DNA of 64,000 nucleotides from Mycolicibacterium neworleansense (GTDB taxonomy: Bacteria; Actinomycetota; Actinomycetes; Mycobacteriales; Mycobacteriaceae): contig NZ_CWKH01000001.1 of assembly GCF_001245615.1 (NCBI RefSeq), positions 372,001 through 436,000 of the forward strand. The letters run 5' to 3'. Positions within the stretch are counted from its first letter, which is position 1; each line of letters opens with the position of its first letter. The notes beneath the pieces are model-generated. The model ran no database searches. It had not been told where the DNA came from and saw nothing but the letters and a program-made list of their open reading frames with translations. A program made the position numbers and the translations under genes. Of the stretch, positions 47,032 through 58,022 are shown one piece after another.

Positions 47032-48053
47032 GTCTGCGTACCAGCTGGCTCGGCGGATTGTGGGCCGCCGGGCTGGTCCTTCTGCTGTTCTCCGCCGCGG
47101 TGGCCATCACCATCGGACCCGCCGCGTTGTCGATGGGGGACGTGTACCGCATCGTCGGCGACCGCCTGGGCGCCGGGCCATCCGGGGCCACGCGATTACA
47201 GGAGAGCATCGTCTGGCAGTTGCGGCTGCCCAGGGTCGTCCTGGCGGCGATCTCCGGGGCGGGGCTGGCGCTGTGCGGGGCGATACTCCAGTCACTGCTG
47301 CGCAATCCACTGGCCGACCCGTTCGTGCTGGGCGTCTCCTCGGGCGCTTCTACCGGTGCGGTGCTGGTCGCGGTGCTCGGCGTCGGCGCGGGCACGCTGA
47401 GCCTGTCCGGCGGCGCCTTCGCCGGCGCGGTGTTGTCTTTCGCCGTGGTGCTGCTGCTCGCCTACGCCGCCGGCGGCGGCACCGATCGGGTGGTTCTGGC
47501 CGGAGTGGCCGGCACCCAGCTGTTCTCGGCGCTGACGTCCTTCATCGTGCTGTCCTCGGCGGACGCCGAACAGACGAGGGGAGTGCTGTTCTGGCTTTTG
47601 GGGTCGCTGGCCGGGGTGTCGTGGTCCGACGTGTCCACCTGCGCGGCCGCCGTCGGCCTCGGGCTGATGCTCTGCCTGATCCACGGGCGCACCCTCGACG
47701 CGTTCGCCTTCGGGCAGGATGCGGCCGCGACGCTCGGGATCGCGGTGACGCGGACCCGCATCGTGTTGCTGGTGATGACCGCGTTGGTGACGGCGGCTCT
47801 GGTCAGCGCGGCCGGGGCGATCGGCTTCGTCGGGCTCGTGCTGCCGCACGCCGCGCGCTTCGTCGTCGGGCCCGGCCACCGGCGTTTGTTGCCGACAGCA
47901 GTCATCCTCGGCGCGATCTTCATGGTGTGGGTGGACACCCTGGCCCGGACAGTCTTCGCCCCGCAAGAATTGCCCACCGGTGTGGTCACCGCGCTGCTCG
48001 GTGTGCCCGCTTTCGCATTGATCCTGTTGCGGCGCCGAGGAGTACGCCGATGA
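47028..48053 (+). CDS. FecCD/BtuC family ABC transporter permease
   Basis: A 341-residue polytopic membrane protein of the type II importer class (BtuC, FhuB, FecCD). LRLPRVVLAAISGAGLALCGAILQSLLRNPLADPFVLGVSSGA, read in parts from residue 65 on, is the family signature, and GAIGFVGLVLPHAAR near residue 265 is the coupling region to the ATPase. About ten membrane helices fit. GTG start overlaps the preceding stop. Substrate follows from the riboswitch context: cobalamin rather than iron is favoured. Confidence 0.92.
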   Translation: MSLRTSWLGGLWAAGLVLLLFSAAVAITIGPAALSMGDVYRIVGDRLGAGPSGATRLQESIVWQLRLPRVVLAAISGAGLALCGAILQSLLRNPLADPFVLGVSSGASTGAVLVAVLGVGAGTLSLSGGAFAGAVLSFAVVLLLAYAAGGGTDRVVLAGVAGTQLFSALTSFIVLSSADAEQTRGVLFWLLGSLAGVSWSDVSTCAAAVGLGLMLCLIHGRTLDAFAFGQDAAATLGIAVTRTRIVLLVMTALVTAALVSAAGAIGFVGLVLPHAARFVVGPGHRRLLPTAVILGAIFMVWVDTLARTVFAPQELPTGVVTALLGVPAFALILLRRRGVRR

Positions 48054-48841
48054 ACCTGCGAGCGGTCGAGGTGAGCTGGACCCGTTCGGGGCGGCTCGTA
48101 CTGGACGGGGTCACGCTGGATCCGATTCCCGGAAGCACGGTGGGATTGTTGGGGCCCAACGGTTCCGGCAAGTCGTCGCTGTTGCGGCTGCTGGCCGGCA
48201 TCGACCGGCCCGACGCGGGGAGTGTGCAGCTCGACGGTCGTGAGCTGCACACGATGTCCCGGCGGGCGGTGGCGCGACGGGTAGCGGTGGTAGGCCAGCA
48301 CGCGGACACCGATCTGGACATCGCGGTGCGCGACATCGTCCGCTTGGGCCGGATCCCGCACACCCCGATATTCGGTGGCGGCGACGGCGCCGCAGCCGTC
48401 AGGGCGGCGATGGCGGCCACCGGCTTGGACAGCATGGCCGATCGGTTGTGGCACACCCTCTCAGGTGGGGAGCGCCAGCGCGTGCAGATTGCCCGGGCGC
48501 TGGCCCAGGAACCCACCGAACTGCTGCTGGACGAACCGACCAACCATCTGGACATCGCTCATCAACTGGAGATCTTGGGGATGATTCGCGCGCTCGACGT
48601 CACCAGTGTGGTGGCCCTGCACGATCTCAACCTTGCGGCGATGTTCTGTGACCACGTGGTGGTGCTGGCGCAGGGGACCGTGGTGGCCGCGGGCAGCCCG
48701 GCCGAGGTGCTGACCGAAGAGCTGGTGGCCGATGTGTACGGTGTGCGCTGCCGGATCACCGTCGACGACCGGGGGCCGTACGTGCGGTTCGAAACTGGCA
48801 GCCCGACGCGCGGCGTGGGTGGTCAGCTCCAGGAGTACTGA
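48050..48841 (+). CDS. ABC transporter ATP-binding protein (BtuD/FhuC type)
   Basis: A 263-residue ATPase with Walker A GPNGSGKS at 35-42, Q-loop VVGQHADTDLDIAV, signature LSGGERQRVQIARAL, Walker B LLLDEPTNHLD and switch histidine in ALHDLNLAA. It energises the adjacent permease. Start ATG overlaps the permease stop (ATGA). The C-terminus overlaps the convergent PemK-like gene by 19 bases. Together with the two lipoproteins and permease it forms a complete type II importer. Confidence 0.94.
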   Translation: MNLRAVEVSWTRSGRLVLDGVTLDPIPGSTVGLLGPNGSGKSSLLRLLAGIDRPDAGSVQLDGRELHTMSRRAVARRVAVVGQHADTDLDIAVRDIVRLGRIPHTPIFGGGDGAAAVRAAMAATGLDSMADRLWHTLSGGERQRVQIARALAQEPTELLLDEPTNHLDIAHQLEILGMIRALDVTSVVALHDLNLAAMFCDHVVVLAQGTVVAAGSPAEVLTEELVADVYGVRCRITVDDRGPYVRFETGSPTRGVGGQLQEY

Positions 48842-49470
48842 GCCCGCAACCGCAGGGCAACCGCTTCGAAACGGCTGCGCTCCAGGATCGCCCCCTCGCG
48901 GCGGATGCCTTCTTCTGGAACGTCGAGCACCCGGTCCAGCCGGACCCAGCTCGGCCTGCCGTCGTAGTCCCACGTGCCGGTGCCGATCGAGATCCAGTCC
49001 GGATCGTCTCGGTGGTAGTCCTGGCTGGACAACATCAACCCCAGCAGGGTGTTCCGGTCGCGGCCCACCACCAGGACGGGGCGGTCCTTGCCCTGGGTCG
49101 GATCGTCCTCGTAGACCACCCAGGTCCAGACGATCTCGCCGGGATCGGCCTGCCCGTCCAGATCGGGGGCGTAGATGATTTTGCGGGCCCGGTGTGCGGT
49201 GGGCACGCTGTGCTTCGACACGGGCCGACCGGCGGTGATCGCCTGAGGTGGCGAGGCGGCCGCGCCGGCGAGCACTCCGAGACCGAGCTTGATGCCCTGT
49301 TGAAGGCCCTGCTGGATGCCTTGCTGCACGGTCCGCGGCACGTTGTCCGTGGTCTGTAACTGGCGTACGAACTTCGGGGCCTCGTTGAACACCAGGTGCT
49401 CGGCGCCATCCACTACACCCCGGAGAACCTGTTGGAACGCCTTCCACTGCGACGCCATGGTGTCGAGCAT
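48823..49470 (-). CDS. PemK/MazF-fold domain protein (Rv2405-like)
   Basis: A 215-residue protein. The first 90 residues form amphipathic helices with an alternating Gln/Gly-rich patch (QQGIQQGLQQGIKLGLG), and the C-terminal 120 residues have a PemK/MazF-like SH3 barrel (RKIIYAPDLDGQADPGEIVW, RPVLVVGRDRNTLLGLMLSS). No antitoxin gene is adjacent, and the N-terminal extension is not found in classical toxins, so a housekeeping role next to lepA is more likely than a toxin. Recalled synteny: Rv2405. It is divergent from lepA. Confidence 0.82.
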   Translation of the reverse strand: MLDTMASQWKAFQQVLRGVVDGAEHLVFNEAPKFVRQLQTTDNVPRTVQQGIQQGLQQGIKLGLGVLAGAAASPPQAITAGRPVSKHSVPTAHRARKIIYAPDLDGQADPGEIVWTWVVYEDDPTQGKDRPVLVVGRDRNTLLGLMLSSQDYHRDDPDWISIGTGTWDYDGRPSWVRLDRVLDVPEEGIRREGAILERSRFEAVALRLRAQYSWS

Positions 49471-49537
49471 ATGCGAGCAGACCCTTGGCGATTGTGTCGC
49501 GACGGTGGTTGCTCGATACCCTTAGGGAGCACAGCAC

Positions 49538-51412
<1,875 letters not shown>

Positions 51413-51471
51413 CCCGCGCCCGGGATAGGTTCGCGCTGAGCACAACCCTCGGCTCGTGCCGGTGCGGATCG

Positions 51472-51484
51472 TAGTGTCGCGGGA
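51472..51484 (+). promoter_or_regulatory. Predicted -10 box of the organosulfur operon (leaderless)
   Basis: TAGTGT (51472-51477) is followed by seven bases and the GTG at 51485, consistent with a leaderless mRNA. No clear -35 box, so an activator may be needed. Confidence 0.45.
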
Positions 51485-52789
51485 GTGTCCAGAGAGCTTC
51501 ATCTGCTGGCCTTCGGCAATACCCGGTCTACCCGGCCGTGGCGGCATCCCGATATCGACAACAGCACCGCAGGCGTGCGCCGGCGGCTGATCAGCCATGC
51601 GCAGACTGCCGAGGCCGGCACCTTCGACGCGCTGTTCTTCGCCGACGGTCTGAACTACGGCCCGCCGGCGACCTGGCCGTACAAGATCACCGAGGACTTC
51701 GAGCCGCTGACCGCGACGGCGGCGCTGTCCTCGGTCACCGAACGGATCGGGCTGGTGGTCACCGGATCGGCCACGCTGGCCCATCCGTATCACCTTGCCC
51801 GCCAGTTGCTTTCACTCGACCATCTCAGCGGTGGCCGGGCCGGCTGGAACCTGGTGACCAGCTTCGCGCAGGCCGCTGCCGACAATTTCAGTGCGAACGG
51901 CGTGGTGGCGCACGACGAGCGTTACCGCATCGCCGAGGAAGCGCTCGAGGTGGTACGCAAGCTGTGGGACGGCTGGGGTGAGGACACGATTGTCGAAGAC
52001 CGTGCTTCGGGGATCTTCAACGACGTCAACCGAATTCAGCCCACCGACCACCACGGACGTTACTTCGACGTGGCGGGCCCGCTGGGTGCGGCGCGGTCGG
52101 CCCAGGGGCAGCCGGTGATCTTTCAGGCCGGATCATCGGAAACCGGACGGGGATTCGCGGCCCGGCACGCCGAGGTGATCTTCACCAGTCATGGCAACCG
52201 GCTGCGGGCGCAGGAGTTCTACACCCAGATCCACGAGGAGGCGCGGCGGTTGGGCCGGGCCCGCCCGCCGCTGATCACCCCGTCGCTGCGATTCCTCGTC
52301 GGCTCCACCGAGGAGGAAGCCCGGCGCGCGCAGGAGCAGGAGTACGAGTACTTCAGCCCGCAGTACCAGGCCGGTTGGCTGCTCGAAGTCGACGTGGATG
52401 TCACCGGCGCGGACCTGGACGGTCCGGTCCCGGAGTCGGCGTTCCCGGCGCACACGGAGACCCATCAGACCGCGCTGGCCGGCTACCGCCTGCTGGCGAC
52501 GGAGGGAAACCCGACGGTGCGGGAGTTCCTGTATCGCACGGTCAACGGGTGGGGCGCGGCCGTGGTGGGCACGCCCGAGCAGATCGCCGACGAAATCGAG
52601 CAGTGGTTCTCCACCGGCGCCGCCGACGGTTTCGTACTGCGGGATTCCGGATTGCCCGGCCAGCACGAGCTTTTCGTCGAGCAAGTGGTCCCGGTGCTGC
52701 GCAAGCGAGGGCTGTTCCGCCACGAATACGCCGGCACCACCCTGCGATCTCATCTCGGGCTCGACGTGCCGCAGCGGCAGCGGTCATGA
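51485..52789 (+). CDS. NtaA/SnaA/DszA-type flavin-dependent monooxygenase
   Basis: A 434-residue luciferase-like monooxygenase that uses FMNH2 supplied by a separate reductase. Signatures are GTFDALFFADGLNYGPP, GSATLAHPYHLARQLLSLDHLSGGRAGWNLVTS (in two parts, residues 99-131) and VIFQAGSSETGRGFAARHAEVIF. Family members oxidise organosulfur compounds, chelators and dimethyl sulfide. It is the first gene of a run with a second monooxygenase (ATGA-type overlap), so both likely take part in the same sulfur or nitrogen scavenging pathway. No flavin reductase gene lies in the window. Confidence 0.9.
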   Translation: MSRELHLLAFGNTRSTRPWRHPDIDNSTAGVRRRLISHAQTAEAGTFDALFFADGLNYGPPATWPYKITEDFEPLTATAALSSVTERIGLVVTGSATLAHPYHLARQLLSLDHLSGGRAGWNLVTSFAQAAADNFSANGVVAHDERYRIAEEALEVVRKLWDGWGEDTIVEDRASGIFNDVNRIQPTDHHGRYFDVAGPLGAARSAQGQPVIFQAGSSETGRGFAARHAEVIFTSHGNRLRAQEFYTQIHEEARRLGRARPPLITPSLRFLVGSTEEEARRAQEQEYEYFSPQYQAGWLLEVDVDVTGADLDGPVPESAFPAHTETHQTALAGYRLLATEGNPTVREFLYRTVNGWGAAVVGTPEQIADEIEQWFSTGAADGFVLRDSGLPGQHELFVEQVVPVLRKRGLFRHEYAGTTLRSHLGLDVPQRQRS

Positions 52790-54168
52790 CCGAACCGTAC
52801 GTACTGTCGGCGTTCACCATGTCGACGGTGTCGCACGGCAATTTCGGGCTGTGGCGTCACCCGCAGGACCAGACCGCCGACTACACCGATATCCGGTACT
52901 GGGTGGAATTGGCGAAGCTGCTCGACGACGGCGGTTTCGACCTGTTGTTCATCGCCGACGCGGTCGGGCAACTCGACGTGTTCGGCGGTAACGCCAGCGC
53001 CGCGCTGGCCCGGGCCGTGCAGACGCCGGTGACCGACCCGCTGTTGGCCGTGTCGGCTATGGCCGCGGCGACCGAGCGGCTGGGGTTCGGGATCACGGTG
53101 TCCACCACCTACGAGAGCCCCTACCTGCTGGCGCGCAAGTTCAGCACGCTGGACCACCTCACCGGCGGCCGGATCGGCTGGAACATCGTCACCTCCCTGT
53201 TGGACAGCGCGGCGCGCAACATCATCGGACGGGAACGGCAGATCCCGCACGACGAGCGCTACGCGATGGCCCAGGAATTCGTGGAGGTGACCTACAAGCT
53301 CTGGGAAGGTTCGTGGGAGTCGGGCGCGGTGCTGCGCGACACCGAGCGCGGGGTGTACACCGATCCGGCGAAGGTGCACGACATCGGCCACCACGGGCGG
53401 TATTTCACGGTGCCCGGGGCGCATCTGGTCGAGCCGTCGCCGCAACGAACGCCGGTGTTGTTCCAGGCGGGCACGTCAGCTGCAGGCCGGGAGTTCGCCT
53501 CCCGCAACGCGGAACTGGTGTTCGTGAGCGATCCGCGGCCCGAGGTCCTGCGCGGCCACATCGAGGACATCCGGCGCCGGGCGGCCGGACACGGCCGCGA
53601 CCCGTATTCGCTGAAGTTCATCACCTCGGTCGAGATCGTAACGGACAGTACCGATTCCGCGGCTCAGGCCAAGGCTCGAGAGCTCGCAGACTTCCACGAC
53701 CTGGAGGGCGGTCTGGTGCTGCTGTCCGCCTTGTCCGGAGTGGACTGGTCGACCTACGGGGTCGATCGCCCGATCGAGCAGTTCGACACCGATGCCAGCC
53801 GGTCCATCCTGGCCGCGGTCACCGATTCCGGTGTCCGAAAGCGCCTGACCTTGCGGGACTACGTCGGGGGGCTGGGCGGGTTCGGCGGCGAGCTGTTCGT
53901 CGGATCGGCCACCACGGTGGCCGATGCGCTGGAGGCATATGCCGACCGGGCCGGGGTGGATGGCTTCAACATCGCCTATCACGTCACGCCCGGCAGCTTC
54001 GCTGACGTAGCCACCTACCTCATCCCCGAACTCCGCCGGCGCGGCCGCGCCCGCGAACTCGGAGGTCCGACAACATTGCGGCAGAAGCTGTTCGGTGGTG
54101 ACGACGGGTTGTTGCCCGACGGTCACCCGGGTGCCGCATTCCGAAGTAATAACGTTCACTCGCAATAG
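52786..54168 (+). CDS. NtaA/SnaA/DszA-type flavin-dependent monooxygenase, second gene
   Basis: A 460-residue enzyme of the same family as the preceding gene but clearly diverged. It has NFGLWRHPQDQTADYTDIRYWVELA near the N-terminus, FDLLFIADAVGQLDVFGG, STLDHLTGGRIGWNIVTSLLDSAARN and VLFQAGTSAAGREFASRNAELVF. Resemblance to DszA and dimethyl-sulfide monooxygenase is closer for this copy. The ATG overlaps the previous stop by four bases. Sulfone, sulfonate or sulfide substrate is inferred from context with the DszC-like gene downstream. Confidence 0.9.
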   Translation: MTEPYVLSAFTMSTVSHGNFGLWRHPQDQTADYTDIRYWVELAKLLDDGGFDLLFIADAVGQLDVFGGNASAALARAVQTPVTDPLLAVSAMAAATERLGFGITVSTTYESPYLLARKFSTLDHLTGGRIGWNIVTSLLDSAARNIIGRERQIPHDERYAMAQEFVEVTYKLWEGSWESGAVLRDTERGVYTDPAKVHDIGHHGRYFTVPGAHLVEPSPQRTPVLFQAGTSAAGREFASRNAELVFVSDPRPEVLRGHIEDIRRRAAGHGRDPYSLKFITSVEIVTDSTDSAAQAKARELADFHDLEGGLVLLSALSGVDWSTYGVDRPIEQFDTDASRSILAAVTDSGVRKRLTLRDYVGGLGGFGGELFVGSATTVADALEAYADRAGVDGFNIAYHVTPGSFADVATYLIPELRRRGRARELGGPTTLRQKLFGGDDGLLPDGHPGAAFRSNNVHSQ

Positions 54169-54172
54169 AATC

Positions 54173-54214
54173 CTGCCGATTCCATAGCTGACGACGCGAA
54201 TCCGATTGCGGCAG
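54173..54214 (+). terminator. Weak hairpin between the second monooxygenase and the permease gene
   Basis: CTGCCG (54173-54178) pairs with CGGCAG (54209-54214), and the inner GATTC (54178-54182) with GAATC (54198-54202). The stem has a bulge and no T-tract, so it may only attenuate transcription. Confidence 0.3.
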
Positions 54215-54293
54215 TGTGGCAACACATACCGACATATCAACCCCCGAGCCGATTCACGGACGGGCGGCGTCGCGGTCAGAAAGGGACATTGCC

Positions 54294-55781
54294 GTGACTA
54301 CTACAGACGATCCGAAGGCGCACCCGACGGCGGAGGCCGGGGGCCGCACCCTGATCGCCGCGGAATCCACCGGGCTCGAGTCGGGGGCACTGGGCCCGTG
54401 GGGCGTGTTCGCTCAGGGCCTGGCGGCCGCCGCACCCAGCGTGGCGCTGGCCGTGGTGCCGTTCTCATTGTTCGTGGCCGCGGGCAAGGGCGCGGCGTGG
54501 GCCGCGGTGATCGGCCTTTCCATCGTGGTCCTGGTGGCGATCACGATCAGCTTCCAGGCCAAACGCACGGTGTCCTCCGGATCGCTGGGCACCTACACCG
54601 GTAACGGCCTCGGGCCCGGGTTCGCGTTCGCCGCCGGGTTCAGCCTGTTGTTCGGGTATATCGGTTTCGCCACCACGGGCACCCTCGGCGGAGTGCTGTA
54701 CCTCGACGCGTTCCTGGAGTCGATCGGGCTGGGATCCCAAGCGGTCTGGTTCCGGCTGCTGCTGGTGCTCGTGGTGGTCGGCGTCGCGGTGTACCTGCCG
54801 TATCGCGGGGTTTCGCTGGCCGCCAAGTACGAACTGGCCTTCGAGTTGTTGGCCATCGCGTCGATCCTGGTGATCATCGTGGCCTCCTACATCGGTTACG
54901 GGTTCCGTATCGACTGGGACCAGTGGAACCCCCAGCATCTCGGGTCCAGCGCGACGTTCATCGCGGCGGTCACCGCGGTGGGTTCCTACGCCGGCTTCGA
55001 GAGCGTCGCCTCACTCGGCGCCGAGGCCAAGGATGCGCACCGCAACATCGCCAGATCCCTTCTGCGCGTGGTTCTTCTGATCGGTGCCCTCTACATCTTC
55101 GCGACCTACCCGCAGATCTTGCACTTCGGCGAGATCGACGGCGACAAGGCGGTGCTGCCGCAGCTGGCGTCCAGCGTCGGGGTGGCTTGGGTGAACGTCG
55201 TCGTCAGCGGCGCCGTCGCCATCGCGTTCATCGTGTTCGTCACCGCGGTCACCAACGCGGCGGCGCGGTCGCTGTTCACCTTCGCCCATGAAGGCGCCCT
55301 GCCCCAGGTGTTCACCAGGGTGCACCCCACCTACAAGACGCCGTGGACCGGCGTCGTGTTCGTCGGGATCCTGGCTCTGGCGTTTTCGATCACCGCCACG
55401 TTCAGCTCCGCGGGCCGGCTGGTGTTCGACGTCTACGGCGGTTACGTGGCGAACTGGGGCTTCCTGGTCAGCTACCTGCTGGTGGTCATCGCCACGCCGA
55501 TCTGGTTGCGCAAGATCGGTGCCCTGACCCCGCGGCGGCTCGCCGTCGCGGTCGCAGCCACCATCGGACTGGGATACGTGATCATCAGCAACTTCTACCC
55601 GGTGCCCGAATTCCCGTTCAACATCCTGCCTTTCGTGTTCGGCGCCATCCTCCTCGCCGGTCTGTCCTGGTACTGGTACCTCAAGCGGACCAGGCCCGAG
55701 GTGGCCAACCGGATCGGCACCATCCAGAGTGTCTCGCCCGAGGAACAGCAGCGCTGGATCGATGCCGGGGTGACGCCGTGA
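54294..55781 (+). CDS. APC superfamily amino acid/polyamine permease
   Basis: A 495-residue integral membrane transporter with about twelve hydrophobic segments. The first helices GPWGVFAQGLAAAAPSVALA and LFVAAGKGAAWAAVIGLSIVVLVAI, and the later VTAVGSYAGFESVASLGAEAKDAHRNI, are typical of APC family amino acid permeases. GTG 54294 is selected because AAAGGGA lies upstream; an upstream GTG at 54216 has no such site. It sits between monooxygenase genes and the acetyltransferase, so it may import the sulfur-containing substrate or export a product. Substrate not determinable. Confidence 0.88.
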   Translation: MTTTDDPKAHPTAEAGGRTLIAAESTGLESGALGPWGVFAQGLAAAAPSVALAVVPFSLFVAAGKGAAWAAVIGLSIVVLVAITISFQAKRTVSSGSLGTYTGNGLGPGFAFAAGFSLLFGYIGFATTGTLGGVLYLDAFLESIGLGSQAVWFRLLLVLVVVGVAVYLPYRGVSLAAKYELAFELLAIASILVIIVASYIGYGFRIDWDQWNPQHLGSSATFIAAVTAVGSYAGFESVASLGAEAKDAHRNIARSLLRVVLLIGALYIFATYPQILHFGEIDGDKAVLPQLASSVGVAWVNVVVSGAVAIAFIVFVTAVTNAAARSLFTFAHEGALPQVFTRVHPTYKTPWTGVVFVGILALAFSITATFSSAGRLVFDVYGGYVANWGFLVSYLLVVIATPIWLRKIGALTPRRLAVAVAATIGLGYVIISNFYPVPEFPFNILPFVFGAILLAGLSWYWYLKRTRPEVANRIGTIQSVSPEEQQRWIDAGVTP

Positions 55782-56779
55782 CGCTGACCGAGGACGCCCT
55801 GACCTCGGCGTCGATCGTGACTGGTTGGACCGTCGCCGAGGTCACCGCACGGCATCACCCGCTGATCGCCGACTTCCTGGCCACCACACCGGGCATCGGC
55901 GGGCGCAAGTTCGCCGCCGATTCCCGCGATGTCGCAGAACAACTCAGCGGTGCGTACCCCGGCTCGGCCGTTGTGCTTGTCGATGAGGCCGGTGCGGTCG
56001 CCGGCTACGCCGCCCTGCACCGGCCCGACGGCGCCGAACCGGAGGTGTTGGGCAACTTCGTCTTCGGTCCCGATGCACCGGCCGACACGGTGCGGGGGAT
56101 CGTCGACGACAGTGTCGGGCAGTTCGGCCGGGTGGCGGTGCCCGGCGCCTACCTTCGGGTGTTCATCGGCGCCGATCAGGCGGTGGCGATCGATGCCCTG
56201 ACGGCTCGCGGAGCCCGCCGGGAACGCCAATTCTCCAGCACCCTAAAGGTATTGAACGATGAGGATCCGGCGGTATTGGCCGAGGCGAGGATCGACTCGG
56301 TGAGCGTCCTGTCCTGGCCCGAGGTGGTGGCGGCCGGTTTGACCGAGCAGGTCCGCCAGGTGCAGTTCGACACGTTCCGCGAGCACTTCGGGAACATGTC
56401 GAAGACCCCGCAACGCTGGGAACACCATCTGGCGAGCCGGGCGTTCACCCCGGATTTCAGCCTGGCCGCGGTGGATGACGACGGCGTGGTGATCGGCTAC
56501 GTGCTCGGTTCCACCTACACCTCGGGAACCGGCGCGGACGAGATCCGCAGTGCCCATACCGACTACATCGGTGTGCGCGCCGACCGGCGCAAGGCCGGTA
56601 CGGCGGAGCTGCTGCTGCGCAAGCTCTGGCTGGCGGCACTGCGGCGGGGGCTCACCCATGCCTCGCTGGGCACCGACATCGCCAATGCCAGCAATGCCCA
56701 TCTGCTGTACGCGCGGTTGGGGTATCGCACCGTCCGCGACGAGTACGCGTACCGCATCGACGCCGAGGAGAACTCTTAG
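55778..56779 (+). CDS. Double GNAT-domain N-acetyltransferase
   Basis: A 333-residue protein with two GNAT halves. The C-terminal half has the acetyl-CoA loop VRADRRKAGTAELLLRKLW near residue 266 followed by SNAHLLYARLGYRTV; the N-terminal half (about 20-150) is degenerate. The arrangement recalls MshD (mycothiol synthase), but the sequence differs and mshD usually lies elsewhere. GTG start overlaps the permease stop and its own stop abuts the next ATG, so it belongs to the operon. Related enzymes in sulfur-scavenging clusters acetylate cysteine conjugates; that is a guess here. Confidence 0.85.
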   Translation: MTLTEDALTSASIVTGWTVAEVTARHHPLIADFLATTPGIGGRKFAADSRDVAEQLSGAYPGSAVVLVDEAGAVAGYAALHRPDGAEPEVLGNFVFGPDAPADTVRGIVDDSVGQFGRVAVPGAYLRVFIGADQAVAIDALTARGARRERQFSSTLKVLNDEDPAVLAEARIDSVSVLSWPEVVAAGLTEQVRQVQFDTFREHFGNMSKTPQRWEHHLASRAFTPDFSLAAVDDDGVVIGYVLGSTYTSGTGADEIRSAHTDYIGVRADRRKAGTAELLLRKLWLAALRRGLTHASLGTDIANASNAHLLYARLGYRTVRDEYAYRIDAEENS

Positions 56780-58015
56780 ATGACCACGGAAACGACATAC
56801 CTGAAGCGCCCCACCGGATATGACGCCGAGCTGCGCTCGGTGTTCGGGCCGGTCTTCGAGCGGATCGCCGAAGGGAATCGGCAGCGTGAGGCCGACCGGG
56901 TGTTCCCGCACGAGCAGGTGCGTTGGTTGAGCGACGCTGGATTCGGTACCCTGCGAATATCGGCCGAACAGGGCGGTTTCGGTGCTTCGCTGGAGCAGAC
57001 CTTCCTGCTGCTTGCGGAGTTGGGGGAGGCCGACGCCAACGTCGCCCATATCTGGCGCAACCATCTGGCCTTCGTCGAGGACCGGCTCAACGCACCGGTT
57101 TCGGAGGACAACACCACCTGGATCAAGCGGTTCCTGGCCGGCGAGTTCGTCGGCGGTGGCTGGACCGAGGCCAACAACCTGACCCTGGCCAATCTGGCCA
57201 CGACCGTCACCGAACAGGACGACCACTGGCTGGTGACCGGCGCGAAATACTATGCGACGGGTAGTCTTTACGCCGACTGGCTGGATGTTCTGGGTCGTGG
57301 TGAGGATGGCGAGCTGTGGACGGCCCTGGTGCGCGCCGACGACCCCGGCGTCACCCTTGTCGACGACTGGCGCGGGTTCGGCCAGCGCACCACGGGCAGC
57401 GGCTCGGCCCGCTACGCTCAGGCCCGCGCCGAGCGGGGCAATGTCTTCCCGGCGACCGAACGGTTCACCTACCAGGCGCACTTCTACCAGATCGCCATGC
57501 TGGCGGTGCTCACCGGAATCATCAAGGCCGCACAGCGCGACGGCTCGGCGGCGTTGTCCGCTCGGAAACGAAATTATCCGCAGGGGCTGGCCGAGATTCC
57601 GGCGGCCGATCCTCAGCTGCTGCAGGTGATCGGTGAGGTGTCGGCCGAGGCCTTCGGGGCGACCGCGGCGCTGGCGCAGAGCGCGCGCAGCCTGGATCGG
57701 ATCGTGGCCGGCCGGCTCACGGGAAGCGAAGGCAACGCTCGGCAATTGCTCGTCGACGCCGAGGTGGCCGTCACCCAGGCACAGCTGGTGATCGTTTCCA
57801 CCGCACTGCGGGCCACCACGCGGGTGTTCGATGCGCTGGGCGCCTCCGGAGTCTCTGAAGAGCTTGGCCTCGACCGGCATTGGCGCAACGCGCGCACGCT
57901 CGCCTCCCACAACCCGGTCGTCTACAAGGCCCGCATTCTCGGTGACTGGTTCATCAACGGCAAGGATCCGGTGGCCGACCTGGCGTCACGGGGACGCGGC
58001 GGACAAGGCAACTGA
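56780..58015 (+). CDS. Acyl-CoA dehydrogenase-fold flavin monooxygenase (DszC/SfnB-like)
   Basis: A 411-residue protein of the acyl-CoA dehydrogenase fold in the DszC/SfnB branch. AGFGTLRISAEQGGFGASLEQTFLLL (in parts, residues 50-75), DHWLVTGAKYYATGSLYADWL and GSGSARYAQARAERGNVFP are visible. The base glutamate of true dehydrogenases is not evident. DszC-type enzymes use reduced flavin to oxidise sulfur or split C-S bonds, consistent with two DszA-like genes upstream. It starts immediately after the acetyltransferase stop. It ends seven bases before the convergent quinone oxidoreductase gene. Confidence 0.88.
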   Translation: MTTETTYLKRPTGYDAELRSVFGPVFERIAEGNRQREADRVFPHEQVRWLSDAGFGTLRISAEQGGFGASLEQTFLLLAELGEADANVAHIWRNHLAFVEDRLNAPVSEDNTTWIKRFLAGEFVGGGWTEANNLTLANLATTVTEQDDHWLVTGAKYYATGSLYADWLDVLGRGEDGELWTALVRADDPGVTLVDDWRGFGQRTTGSGSARYAQARAERGNVFPATERFTYQAHFYQIAMLAVLTGIIKAAQRDGSAALSARKRNYPQGLAEIPAADPQLLQVIGEVSAEAFGATAALAQSARSLDRIVAGRLTGSEGNARQLLVDAEVAVTQAQLVIVSTALRATTRVFDALGASGVSEELGLDRHWRNARTLASHNPVVYKARILGDWFINGKDPVADLASRGRGGQGN

Positions 58016-58022
58016 GCCCGGG

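Noticed and set aside
48823..49470. Active MazF/PemK toxin of a toxin-antitoxin pair
   Set aside because: No antitoxin gene adjoins it, and the first 90 residues are unlike toxins.
55778..56779. Eis aminoglycoside acetyltransferase
   Set aside because: Two GNAT halves are present, but the sequence does not show the Eis pattern or its C-terminal domain, and the gene is not at the eis locus.
55778..56779. Mycothiol synthase MshD
   Set aside because: The double-GNAT layout is similar, but motifs are only generally alike and the neighbourhood is a sulfur operon rather than the mshD locus, so the name was not used.
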